Notes under the pieces: generated by a model
Seen by the model: only the letters and a program-made list of their open reading frames with translations
What the model was told of the DNA's origin: nothing
Databases searched by the model: none
Made by a program: the position numbers and the translations under genes
In this document: piece by piece, positions 25,539 to 35,008 of the stretch
How positions within the stretch are numbered: the stretch's first letter is position 1
Layout of the letters: every line of letters starts with the position of its first letter
NCBI GenBank assembly: GCA_018873245.2
Contig: JAEMBT020000008.1
Coordinates: forward strand, 15,810,090-15,874,089
Length of the DNA: 64,000 nucleotides
Reading direction: 5' to 3'
Origin: Archegozetes longisetosus
Lineage: Eukaryota; Arthropoda; Arachnida; Sarcoptiformes; Trhypochthoniidae

Positions 25539-26513
25539 TTATGGTTCATCGGTAGGCTTGAGGAGCAAGATGACATCATATAACCAGTAAAAGGTGAGAT
25601 CTAGATCTCCTTCGCAAAGATACGGTAATTTCGTCCACTTAATAATCTGTAGTCCATTGGGCGTTAAGACGTTGTCTCTAAAGGATACCAATTGTGTTTC
25701 AAAATTGTTTCCAACAACGTTCAAGGTTTCGCTCGCTTTGTGATCGGATCGTTTGTCATTGACCTCAACGTATTGACTAAATGGCAGAACGAGTGCTAAC
25801 AAAATGAGCCCAGTTTTTTCTTTTAAACTAGATTTCATTTGTTTCAACATTGTTAAGGGTTTGTCACATCTGTCCAACAAATTAAGGCAACTTATGAGAT
25901 CATAAGATATCCCATTTTGATGCCAATCATCAATATCTAAAACATTGTATCCTTTTTTAGATAATATTTTTCTCATAACAGGAGATATTTCTGTTGCATA
26001 AGTCTTATTGTAATATTTAGCCATAATTGCAGTCACTTTTCCATCACCTGCGCCTAAATCTAATAAAATCTTATCATCATTTAATGAATAGTCATTACTA
26101 TTAGCCAAATGTTCGCCCATTATAGTTGTGAACTGCTGGTCAGAAAAGACAAACATTGATCCGCGACCTAACAGCCCATTGACTGAAGTCGAAGACATGA
26201 AAAGACAAAGTATTGTTCGCGCAATTGAATGAAACAAATGAGTAAAATATGAATCACTCTTTTCGTAACACATGTCCAGAAATTGTTGAGTCTCTGAATC
26301 GCAATTCATCTCTTCGAAGGTCGAGATCAAGTCTTCGGTGAGAAGCGTTTTATCTACTTTATACCATTTTACTTTATCAAATTGTTTCAACTGGTCCTCT
26401 CTTTGCATTCGCTCGTAAATGGATCGAGCGATTGAACTGCGAAGTAATACAGGCATTGGACTGGTCTTCAACTGTTGGCCACAATCAGAGATAACACAAC
26501 TCGAAACTGCCAT
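25539..26513 (-). CDS. METTL9: METTL9/DREV protein histidine methyltransferase
   Basis: Single-exon gene of 324 aa (human METTL9 318). METTL9 makes 1-methylhistidine (N-pros) on proteins with His-x-His motifs, using S-adenosylmethionine. Key blocks match the family: SSIARSIYERM near the N-terminus, NGLLGRGSMFVFS (about 112-124), the SAM-binding motif I LLDLGAGDGKVT (about 147-158), YATEISPVMRKILSKKGYNV, ISCLNLLDRCDKPLTML (about 205-220), LALVLPFSQYVE and LPYLCEGDLD (about 295). The open frame continues upstream of 26513, but only from a TTG; the ATG at 26513 is the first in frame and gives the family length and spacing to the RSSIARS block. Human METTL9 has a hydrophobic leader at the N-terminus; the leader here is only weakly hydrophobic, so an extra 5' exon cannot be excluded. 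Confidence 0.92.
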   Translation of the reverse strand: MAVSSCVISDCGQQLKTSPMPVLLRSSIARSIYERMQREDQLKQFDKVKWYKVDKTLLTEDLISTFEEMNCDSETQQFLDMCYEKSDSYFTHLFHSIARTILCLFMSSTSVNGLLGRGSMFVFSDQQFTTIMGEHLANSNDYSLNDDKILLDLGAGDGKVTAIMAKYYNKTYATEISPVMRKILSKKGYNVLDIDDWHQNGISYDLISCLNLLDRCDKPLTMLKQMKSSLKEKTGLILLALVLPFSQYVEVNDKRSDHKASETLNVVGNNFETQLVSFRDNVLTPNGLQIIKWTKLPYLCEGDLDLTFYWLYDVILLLKPTDEP

Positions 26514-26905
26514 CAATTCATTCAAATCATTGTTTCCTAACAGACATAAAATCAGTTTCTTATTTATTGCTATTTCAGTTTTTTTCCTAAATTTGGCCTC
26601 TATTACAATTTGATCGCATTTTAACTGACTCGAGCAATCATAAAGACATTGATTTAAATGCAATTATCACTGGATTAATGACTATTGGCAAGATATGTTT
26701 TGCTTCAATTTGATGGCAATATGACTGACTTTACAGCAAGTGCATTGATCATTTGAGGGAACATTCAATTATTACTTATGCTGTAAGAACCGGTATTCTT
26801 GAAACTTATCTACAGTTCAATAGATTGAAAAGAATACATTTAATTTAAGGAATATGAAAATCACAATTGAAATCATTTATTTTTGAAACAAATTCATTCA
26901 ACAAA
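26514..26905. other. upstream region of METTL9 gene
   Basis: AT-rich, no separate gene. Open-frame extension of METTL9 (to 26663) lacks an ATG and is probably 5' UTR or promoter. Confidence 0.45.
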
Positions 26906-26907
26906 TA

Positions 26908-27883
26908 TGAGGAGACCGAAACAAATGCGATTATTGTGACATACATTTTTGAACGGTGTATTTTCTGATCGAATCATTACAGTCTCGAAGACCTCCCGAA
27001 ATCTGGCCGTCCTGTGAGAAGTGATCGGATCCGAAGCAAACAATCGAAGAGTTAGCCAACAGGCTTGGGTGCGGTCGGTCAACAGTTCAGAAACATCTCC
27101 AACAGATAGGGAAGACCTACAGAACCAGTGTTTGGGTTCCCCACCAATTGACTGAAGATCAGAAATCTGAGCGAACGACAACTTGCAATTCTTCGCTAAT
27201 CCTCAACGAAAGGGAAGCTTTTCTCAAACAAATTGTCACCGGAGACGCGAAGTGTTTTTTGTATGAGAATCCTGAGCGCCCAAATCAGTGGCTATGAAAA
27301 AATGAAACTCCAGTTCCGATCGCTAAACCAAGTGTCGACCCGAAGAAGGCGCTACTGTGTGCTTGATGGCACCGGACAGAAATAGTCCACTTCGAGCTCC
27401 TGGGAATGGCAAGACTGACGGCCGACATTTATTGTCAACAATTGGACTGTTTGGAAACAGCCTGTCGCAGAAACGCCCAGCACTGGTCAATCGAAAAGAC
27501 GTTACTCTCCATCACAACAACGCCAAACCTCATACCGCAAGAGTGACCCAACAAAAGATCCGAGACTTTGACGGCAAGTTTTGGCTCATCCGCTATACTC
27601 ACCAGATATTGCGCTTTCGGATTACCATTTGTTCCGATCTCTTCGACTTTACCTTACAAGTTAGTGGTAAAGACTTCGCAGATCTCGATGCCGTCAAAAG
27701 AGGAGTCCCTCTTCTTTAGTGAAAAACAGATCTGGTTCGAGAAGGCAAACATCTAGTCAATAGATGGTCAACTGTCGTAGATAATGATGGACAATATATT
27801 GTTGATTAAAAATGAAATCATATTGTGACAAAATAAAAACAAATTTTGATACAGAATTTGGCGTTTGTTTCCGGTCCCCCTCA
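26908..27883 (+). mobile_element. decayed mariner-family transposon
   Basis: About 976 bp with inverted terminal repeats: TGAGGAGACCGAAACAAATG at the left and TGAGGGGGACCGGAAACAAA reading in from the right. Both ends abut TA (26906-26907 and 27884-27885), the Tc1/mariner target. Plus-strand translation shows mariner transposase in pieces: SLEDLPKSGRPV in the N-terminal helix-turn-helix part, FLKQIVTGDAKCFLYENPERP around the first catalytic Asp, HHNNAKPHTARV where the family has HDNARPH (second catalytic Asp is Asn here), YSPDIALSDYHLF around the third Asp, and WSTVVDNDGQYIVD at the end. Several stops (for example around 27297) and frameshifts interrupt it, and full mariners are about 1.3 kb, so it is shortened and inactive. 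It does not belong to a host gene. Confidence 0.88.
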
Positions 27884-27885
27884 TA

Positions 27886-28366
27886 AGTTTCAAGTTTTTG
27901 TAACTTGGAACGTACATCCAATGAGTAAATGATGAGTAAAAGTACATCGAAACTTTTATTAACAAACTTTCAATTAATTGCAATCACTCCATTTAATGCA
28001 TACCAATTAGTTTAAGACTATAACCATAAAAGTGAAAATGTAAAAAATACATTAATTTTCAAGTTGATCTTGTTTAACGTATATTTAGGCACCATTTCAA
28101 TTAGAATCATCACAAATCATTTACCTTAAAACTTTTTATGGTCCATCAAACATTTAAATTCATGATTACTATTTTATTCTTTTGAGTACTAAATTCATTT
28201 TTATGGATCATATACCAAAATTATTTTTGATAAAATAAGAAACGTCCAAGTTAAATAACTTTATTATTCACATATAACCCAACATTTTATTGAAACATAC
28301 CATAAGTTCAACTAAAATCCTAAACTAAATTTTAAGTCATAATTTTAAAAAGTTTATAAAATACTC
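27886..28366. other. intergenic between two mobile elements
   Basis: AT-rich, nothing recognised. Confidence 0.5.
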
Positions 28367-28369
28367 TAA

Positions 28370-28805
28370 CTAGGAAGGGTGCGATCTGAGGAAGTCAGAT
28401 CAAGATATTTTTGATTTTGCATTAATCTATGTGACAACTAGAATGCCCAAAACTCAAAAATTCGTGCTTATGAGCTCTCGTTTGTCCGCATCAGTAATTT
28501 AAAATGCAATCCTTAGCATTGCTTTGTATGGCAGCAATATATACTGTAATGCCTTGCTTTATGCCATAAAAAGTTGGCTTCACTGTTCAGTTAATACTTG
28601 TCAATGCGTTCAATGCATATGGGTAGCAATGGGCATTACTGCCATACAAAGCAATGCTAAAGATTGCATTTTATATTGTCGATTGCGGACAAACAAGAGC
28701 TCATAAGCATGAATTTTTGAGTTTTGGTCAATCTAATTGCCACATAGATTAATGCCAAATCAAAAATATCTTGATCTGACTTCCTCAGATCGCACCCTTC
28801 CCTAG
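28370..28805. mobile_element. MITE with long terminal inverted repeats
   Basis: A 436-bp element whose two halves are near-complementary over roughly 170-190 bp each, so the whole can fold into one long hairpin. Left end CTAGGAAGGGTGCGATCTGA; right end, read inward on the other strand, CTAGGGAAGGGTGCGATCTG. Shared inner blocks include TCAGATCAAGATATTTTTGA, GCTTATGAGCTC and AGCATTGCTTTGTATGGCAG. Both sides carry TAA (28367-28369 and 28806-28808), a 3-bp target duplication as in PIF/Harbinger elements; a TA duplication (Tc1/mariner) cannot be ruled out. No transposase inside. It lies just beyond the 3' end of the UPRT gene. Confidence 0.8.
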
Positions 28806-28969
28806 TAAATTACACACGAATTTGAATATCTAATTTAAGTTCTTGTCGTTTTCTGTTAACGTATTAAAAGTTGAAATGTCTTAGTCTTAAAATTGGAGGC
28901 TTAAGATGGACAATAACTACAAAAGATTAAGTTTTTGTCTGATACTTCAATGATTTAATACTAAGAGTC

Positions 28970-30272
28970 TTAATCAGTTCCAAAGTACTTCTGCCCAAAA
29001 TGATTTGGTGCCACCGGATGTACTTCTGATGTCAAAACAGTCATCGATGGAAATGTTTTGGCGACTGCAGATGCAGCTTCAAAAAATAATAACAATTAAA
29101 AATAACGTAATTTTTATTAATACCTGCAACTCATATCAATTACCATTTGGTGTACAAAATAAATTCAATAAAATAATGTTATTTTCTCTGACTCCGTGTT
29201 CCTTAAGTACTTTAACTGCTTTGATAACAGTATTTCCAGTACTCATGATTGGATACATGAGCAATACTTTTCTCAGAGAGATATCATCCGGAAATTTCGC
29301 GTAAAGAACTCGAGCTTCGTGAGTGTCTTCATCGCTTTGCACCAAAATCTTTCCGATTCTAATTGATTGACAACAATCTCTTAATCCTTTTTCCATGGCT
29401 TCACCGCTTCTAACAATACTGACGCCACAATTGCCTTTCAAGTATTGGAGTCCATGATACACTTCTTCAGTTGGTGTTATTACGTCTTTATCTTTGTATG
29501 GAAGTTGGTTTAGACCTTCTTCCACAACAAGCCGAATCTGAATTCAATTTAAATTCTATTATAACTTACCAAAGTATTAAGCGTGTTCAAACTTTATCTA
29601 GTATTTAATTCTAATGATGTGTATGAAAGATTGAGCGCACCAAAAGTGAATTGGAGTCAACGTTAAAGTCAAACACTTAAATACTAGACCTAACCTGGTC
29701 TTTACTAAATTTAAAATAAAAGCTCGTTCTGCAATAATTAAGGGAAAATCAGTTTCACTGTAACTTAAACCAATTTATTATATAGAACGATATTAACTTA
29801 AGCTCTAAGTAAACGTATTTTTTAGTCAATGCTCACATACTCAAGAGTTCTACCGATAATTGTTCGTTAGCTTTTCATTAGTTACATTTTGAAGCAACTT
29901 TCAGCTAAATTCGAGCTAACTCTCAGCCAGTTATTGTTTAAATTGAGATAAACTAAAAGGCATTCAACTCTAATAAAAGACTTGTGTTGCGTGTTTTTAT
30001 TGATGAAGCTCTTACCAATCTGTCGGCATAGAAAACAAAATCACTTCTCGTTGTTGTCCTAAAACCAAACAGATTATTTTATTTAATTTCAAATCAAACT
30101 GAATATTTGTAAAATAAAATACAACAAACTTGTCTCTAATAATAGTCTGCAATTCAATGATTTGATCGTTAAGTGGGAGCAATTTAAAGTTTGATAAATG
30201 AATGTTTGAATTCTTGGCTGAACTCGAAGATGACATCCCATTCGAGTCAGTCATCACTTCTCCGATTGCCAT
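28970..30272 (-). CDS. UPRT: uracil phosphoribosyltransferase homologue
   Basis: Homologue of metazoan UPRT, named for pyrimidine salvage (uracil plus PRPP to UMP). Four exons on the minus strand: 30130-30272, 30016-30058, 29144-29537, 28970-29076; GT-AG, phases agree, 228 aa. Conserved blocks: LKLLP...LPLNDQIIELQTIIRDK across exons 1-2, FVFYADRLIRLVVEEGLNQL, GNCGVSIVRSGEAMEKGLRD, RIGKILVQSDE, VLLMYPIMSTGNTVIKAVKV (PRPP-loop region, YPIMSTGNTV at 157-166), and the ending HPVAPNHFGQKYFGTD. The loop lacks the acidic pair of bacterial UPRTs, as in the human protein, whose activity has been questioned; catalysis is therefore uncertain. Start: the frame upstream of 30272 opens only with GTG; the ATG at 30272 is chosen. 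Human UPRT has a longer N-terminus, so an upstream exon is possible. Divergent to SMC6. Confidence 0.92.
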
Positions 30273-30798
30273 CTCATCAATCAATTGAATCACTTAAACA
30301 AACTAAATGTAAATATTTAAAAATGATTTCTCCTAAATCGCTAATGTAATCCTAATGTAATCGCTAAGTAAATAAACTTTTTATTTAGTATTTAAATTGT
30401 TAGTAAACAAGCAATGTGTTCGGTAGAATGACTTTTTCTATTTCGATTCGTATGTTTAACAGTATTTAATTCCATATATAAAAGTCCGAAATTACAGATG
30501 AAATGAATCGATAAAAGCTAAAAATATGATGAAATCAATGAAATCATGTGTTAGTAGAATGACTATCATGTACAACGTGCACTTTTTCTACATCTAAATA
30601 ACGTTTCGTTATTGAAAACAACGTATGTTTCATTCAGTAAAATGACGTTATTTTCACTCAAGTAATTGTCAAAAGAGCGGCAAATGATTTGCTTAACGTA
30701 TTTTTTACACAGTTTTAATAAAAATTACTTAAAATTTATTTGAAAGTTGAAATAAATTAACACAATAATAAATCAAAGTTTTAATATTTGGTCAGAAA
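30273..30798. promoter_or_regulatory. shared intergenic region between UPRT and SMC6
   Basis: 526 bp between two divergent start codons; must hold both promoters or 5' UTRs. Very AT-rich. A small internal repetition (AATCGCTAATGTAATCC, then TAATGTAATCGCTAAG) is seen at about 30336-30367. No defined box can be named. Confidence 0.45.
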
Positions 30799-33700
30799 AT
30801 GCCGTTTTTATCAAGAAAACGAAAACGAAAGCACGAGACCATTGAAGACGAAGAAGTGTTAGAAGAGGTAGAAACTGGTCGTACTGTCGATGAATCCATC
30901 ACTTCTTTCAATAACTTTAATATCAATTCATCACAAAATGGATTCAACCGGACCAATGTCGAAGAAGAAGAAGTAGAAGTAGAAGTAGAAGCAGAAGCAG
31001 AAGCAGAAGAGGCCGAACAAAGGGATGACAATACAATTAACGATTGGGCCGACGATGTGAACATGTCTTATACCGAACTGCCATTGACTCAAATGGAGAG
31101 AAATTTTGGCGAGCAAGTGGTCACTGAAACAGAAAGAGCCAAGCTAAATGTGGCTGAAACTGGAAGTATTGAGTCGATTGACCTGCATAACTTTATGTGT
31201 CACTCAAACTTTCATTTGGATTTCGGTATTTGTTTTCCGTTATTTCGTTTTATATTTTATCTCTAATTAATTAATATTTAATTCGATGACAATTAGGGCC
31301 AAGAATTAATTTCATAGTTGGACGCAATGGAAGTAAGTCTTATTAATAGTATTTTCACATAAATTGTTTAGTAGTAGTTGAGAAATAATTTTTGTAATTA
31401 ATTGTAAGGCGGAAAGAGTGCAGTTCTCAATGCAATAGTGATAGGATTGGGCGGACGCGCCACCACAACTAATAGAGGCAAAGGCATCGTTTCCTTTATC
31501 AAGAGTGGTGAAACTCAAGCCAAAATTATCATCAAAATATGTAATACAAATAAAATGGGTTTTGGAAAACAAGGATTCAATGTTGAACAGTACGGAAAGT
31601 CTATCATCATTGAGAGATCTATCTATTCGTCCGGTTCCTCAGCCTATAAAATAAAATCAGCGAACGGTCGGGTGATTGCTGATAGAAAAGAAGTATTGGA
31701 TGACATCATAAGACATTTCAATATTCAAGTCGATAACCCGATTTGTGTACTTAATCAAGAAGTGAGCCGTAACTTTTTGAATACTAAGAATCCGAGAGAC
31801 AAATACATATTCTTCATGAAAGCAACACTTTTAGAGGATATGAAAAATGATTACGCCGCTTCTGAAACGGATCGCAGTATTTCCACTAAGCTATTGGAAG
31901 AAAAGGCAAGGCTTATTCCTCAGTTCACTGAAGAAGTGAAAGGACTTCAGAGAAAAGTCAAAATGTTCAATGATTTGGAGAACCATCAAGAAAAGTTCAG
32001 AAATTTAAATAATGAAGCGCTTTGGGCTCTTGTCCACGAAGAAAGAGATAAACTTAAAAAACTGGACAAACAGATAGCAAAGTATCAGGAAAAAATCGAT
32101 AGTGAAAAGGCCAAAGTTAGCGAAGAAAAAGAAGTTATAAGTCAACTTGAAGCTGAAAAGACAGAAAATTTGCATAGAATCCAAAATTTGGTCAATGAGG
32201 TTGAGGGAGCGCATAATATTTACGATGAATGCAAGAAGCGATTTGATGCCCTCAAAGAAGATTATAGGAAAAAAGATAGCGAAGAAAGAAAGGTGAAAAC
32301 TGAATTGTTGTATGTCATCAAAGAAAAAACAAGTCTCGAACAAAAAATTGAAGAACTAGAACAACAATTCAGGTATCTTTTAATTTAATTTAACGATATG
32401 TTTTTTGTTTATTACAAGTTGTAATTGACAATATTTTGTATTTTTAGTGATGAAAGTCATAACAATAGAAAAAATGAAATCTCGAAACTAAACGAAAATA
32501 TGGCAAAACTGAAAGATGAAGAACAAAATTTAATAGATTCGTGCAGAGAACTTAGATTATCTGTTGACTCATTTGGTAATGAAAAAAATCAAATAAAACA
32601 AGAGAGTAGTCAAATCTCGTATACTATTAGTCAGAAAGCGAAAGATATCGATAGATTGAATCAAAGCAGATCTGAACGATTGAGAAGATTTGGTCAAAAG
32701 TGTCCAGAGCTTGTCAGACGTATAGATGAAGCGCACAAAAGGGGGCTTTTCAAAGTGAAGCCTTTGGGACCTATTGGAAATCATATTGAATTGGAAGACT
32801 ATTCGTGTGCCCTCGCAGTCGAGCTTTGCTTAAAAGGCTTATTGCATGCTTTTGTTGTGATAACATGAATGACGCCAAAGTACTGAAAAACATCATGAAA
32901 TCTGTTTTTGGAAACGACAAAATGCCTGCAATAGTGACGCGAAAATTTGGTCCATTGCATGACGTGAGCAGACACAGAGTTGAAGGCGGAAGATATAAGA
33001 GTTTATTGGATTTAATGGTTATTAATGAGGCGCCAATCGCTAACTGTCTGATCGATCAGCTAAGAATTGAACAAATTCTATTCATTCCTGATTATAACGA
33101 AGCACGAGATTTACTAATAAATCGTTCGACCTCACCAAGGAATTGTTATCAAACTTATACATCTGACGGATGTGTAATGTTTCCAAACACCGGAGAAACT
33201 GATTATAAGTGTTATGCAAATAATACTAATAAGAAAAGTGCAAACATTCTCATGAAAAGTGTTGATCACATTCTGAGTTCACTGAAAGCTGAAATGAGTA
33301 ACTTAGAAGAACAAAGAAAAGACTGTGAACATCGCTTAAGAGCTGTTAATGCGCAAATTGAGTCAAAAGGAAAAGAATTGACTTCAGTTAACTCTAGAAT
33401 TAAGCAAATTAGAACTGAAACCATTAGAGCAGACACAAGACTCAAAGAGCTCCAGTCAATCAGTGACTCTTCGCCCGTTGAAATCTCTGTACTCGAAGAA
33501 GAGTTGGATAAACGAAATCGAACCAAGACCCAATTAGAACATCAAATCCAAAGTATAGCAGATGAGCGAAAAGATCTAAACAATAGTTTAGTTGAAGCTG
33601 AAAATGAAATTAAAACAAAGAAAAGCGATTACGAGAAACTTTTGAGTGCAAGACATCCGATGAAAGAACATTTGGAAAAAATTAAAAATGAAATTCTTAA

Positions 33701-34535
33701 TCATAATCAAATGCTAGCTCGATATGAGAAGCAATTGAGCGAAACAATTGCTCTCAAAACAGAAGACGACAAAAAATTAATGTTCAAGAAGTCAGAACTT
33801 GAAGATGACGAGAGAAAAGCATTAGAGGCAACCGGAGAAGCAGTTGAAACAAATCGAGCCTCAAAAACAATTTTCAATGAGATTAAACAATTGGAGAAGT
33901 TCCTGGACGAACAAGAAAACAGTATTGGAAACAAGGATGAAATTTATGCAAGGTACAAAGAATTGAGTGCTGTTTATACAAGAATAAGAGCAGAAGTTAA
34001 TGCACTCGAAGTACACTTGAAAAGACTGAAGAAATCGTTAGACCTGCGAAGACGCGGTTATGTCGAACTGAGAAATTTCTATTCAATGATGACTAAGTTT
34101 TTCTTCATGGATGTATTGCGTCACAAAGGATTCAATGGTTCGCTAGAGATCTATCACAATGAAAAGAATGTTAACGGAGAAATTAAAAAAGCCAAAACGC
34201 TGGAAATCAAAGTTAACCCAAAGTATGACGAAAATTCTGGCAGTTCTGGCAATTCGTATAGCGATACGCGTTCACTATCTGGTGGCGAACGATCTTACTC
34301 TACAGTAGCTTTCATTTTGGCGCTTTGGGAGAGCGCACAATCACCCTTCAAAATACTGGATGAAGTCGATGTCTTCATGGACATGGTCACCAGAAAGATA
34401 AGTCTGGATGCTATGATTGAGTTTGCTTCGCAAAAGTCAGGAAAACAATACATATTCCTATCGCCGTTGAAATTACAAACGCTTCCCAGTCCTGAACTAA
34501 TCAAAATATTTGAAATGCCAGAGCCCAAACGTTGA
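30799..34535 (+). CDS. SMC6: structural maintenance of chromosomes protein 6 (frameshift in hinge)
   Basis: Core ATPase of the Smc5/6 complex (recombination repair, replication-stress response). Exons: 30799-31225, 31297-31332, 31409-32372, 32448-34535; introns of 71-76 bp. N-terminal acidic/basic extension of about 110 residues, then ESIDLHNFMCHSNFHLDF, Walker A GRNGSGKS (151-158), GLGGRATTTNRG, FNIQVDNPICVLNQEVSR (Q-loop region) and KYIFFMKATLLEDM, coiled coil, hinge (CLKGLL block), second coiled coil, signature LSGGERSYSTVAF and Walker B FKILDEVDVFMDM. These are diagnostic of SMC6, not SMC5. One base is missing in the hinge: in frame, translation ends at 32868 (615 aa). All downstream homology lies in another frame from the T-run 32850-32853 onward, where the family has A-Y/F-C-C. 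With an intact frame the protein would be about 1171 aa (human 1091). An assembly error at the homopolymer is more likely than a real break. Confidence 0.93.
30961..31012 (+). repeat. trinucleotide/hexanucleotide repeat coding Glu-Val/Glu-Ala
   Basis: Runs of GAAGTA and GAAGCA units in the SMC6 N-terminal extension give an E-E-E-E-V-E-V-E-V-E-A-E-A-E-A-E tract. Likely length-polymorphic. Confidence 0.8.
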
Positions 34536-35008
34536 AATTTTCGTTTAATCATCACTGACTTTATATTTATCAACACATCCATCAAAACATCGATAAATAT
34601 AATATTGAACTCTTGCGATAATATAAATTTATCCAATTTTTGCACTATTCCAGTAATTTTCATTAGAAATAATTTCAGATAATATGTGATAAAATCGAAT
34701 AAATTCAACGAATGACTGAAAATCATTGATTAACAAATACTATTTATATTTTTAGAAGAATAAGTCCTCAGTCTTTTGCCATTTTGTACAAGTTTTAAAA
34801 GTTTGCATTCATCTATCTCTGAATAAACATTATCAAAATATAAAAAACAATTTTCACTTTTGAAAAACATTATTTTTGGTTTAAACGTTCGAATTTATGC
34901 GCCTTTCGTTCGGAAGTGCATTCATTCGATAAGAGAATGTATTTATGTTTTGATTTTAAAAAGTGGTTTTAAGCTGAATAAAACTTCTACTTATACTTAT
35001 CTAAGAGG
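34536..35008. other. SMC6 3' end and ABCB7 promoter region
   Basis: 473 bp between two plus-strand genes. AATAAA at 34698-34703 and again near 34823 may end the SMC6 transcript. No other feature recognised. Confidence 0.5.

Noticed and set aside
26514-26663. N-terminal extension of METTL9 by 50 codons
   Set aside because: The extension begins with TTG, has no ATG and no conservation; the ATG at 26513 gives the family length.
30273-30293. N-terminal extension of UPRT
   Set aside because: It would start with GTG; the ATG at 30272 is the first proper start.
32848-32868. Programmed ribosomal frameshift in SMC6
   Set aside because: No canonical X-XXY-YYZ slippery heptamer or obvious downstream pseudoknot; SMC6 is not known to use frameshifting. 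A homopolymer sequencing error explains it more simply.
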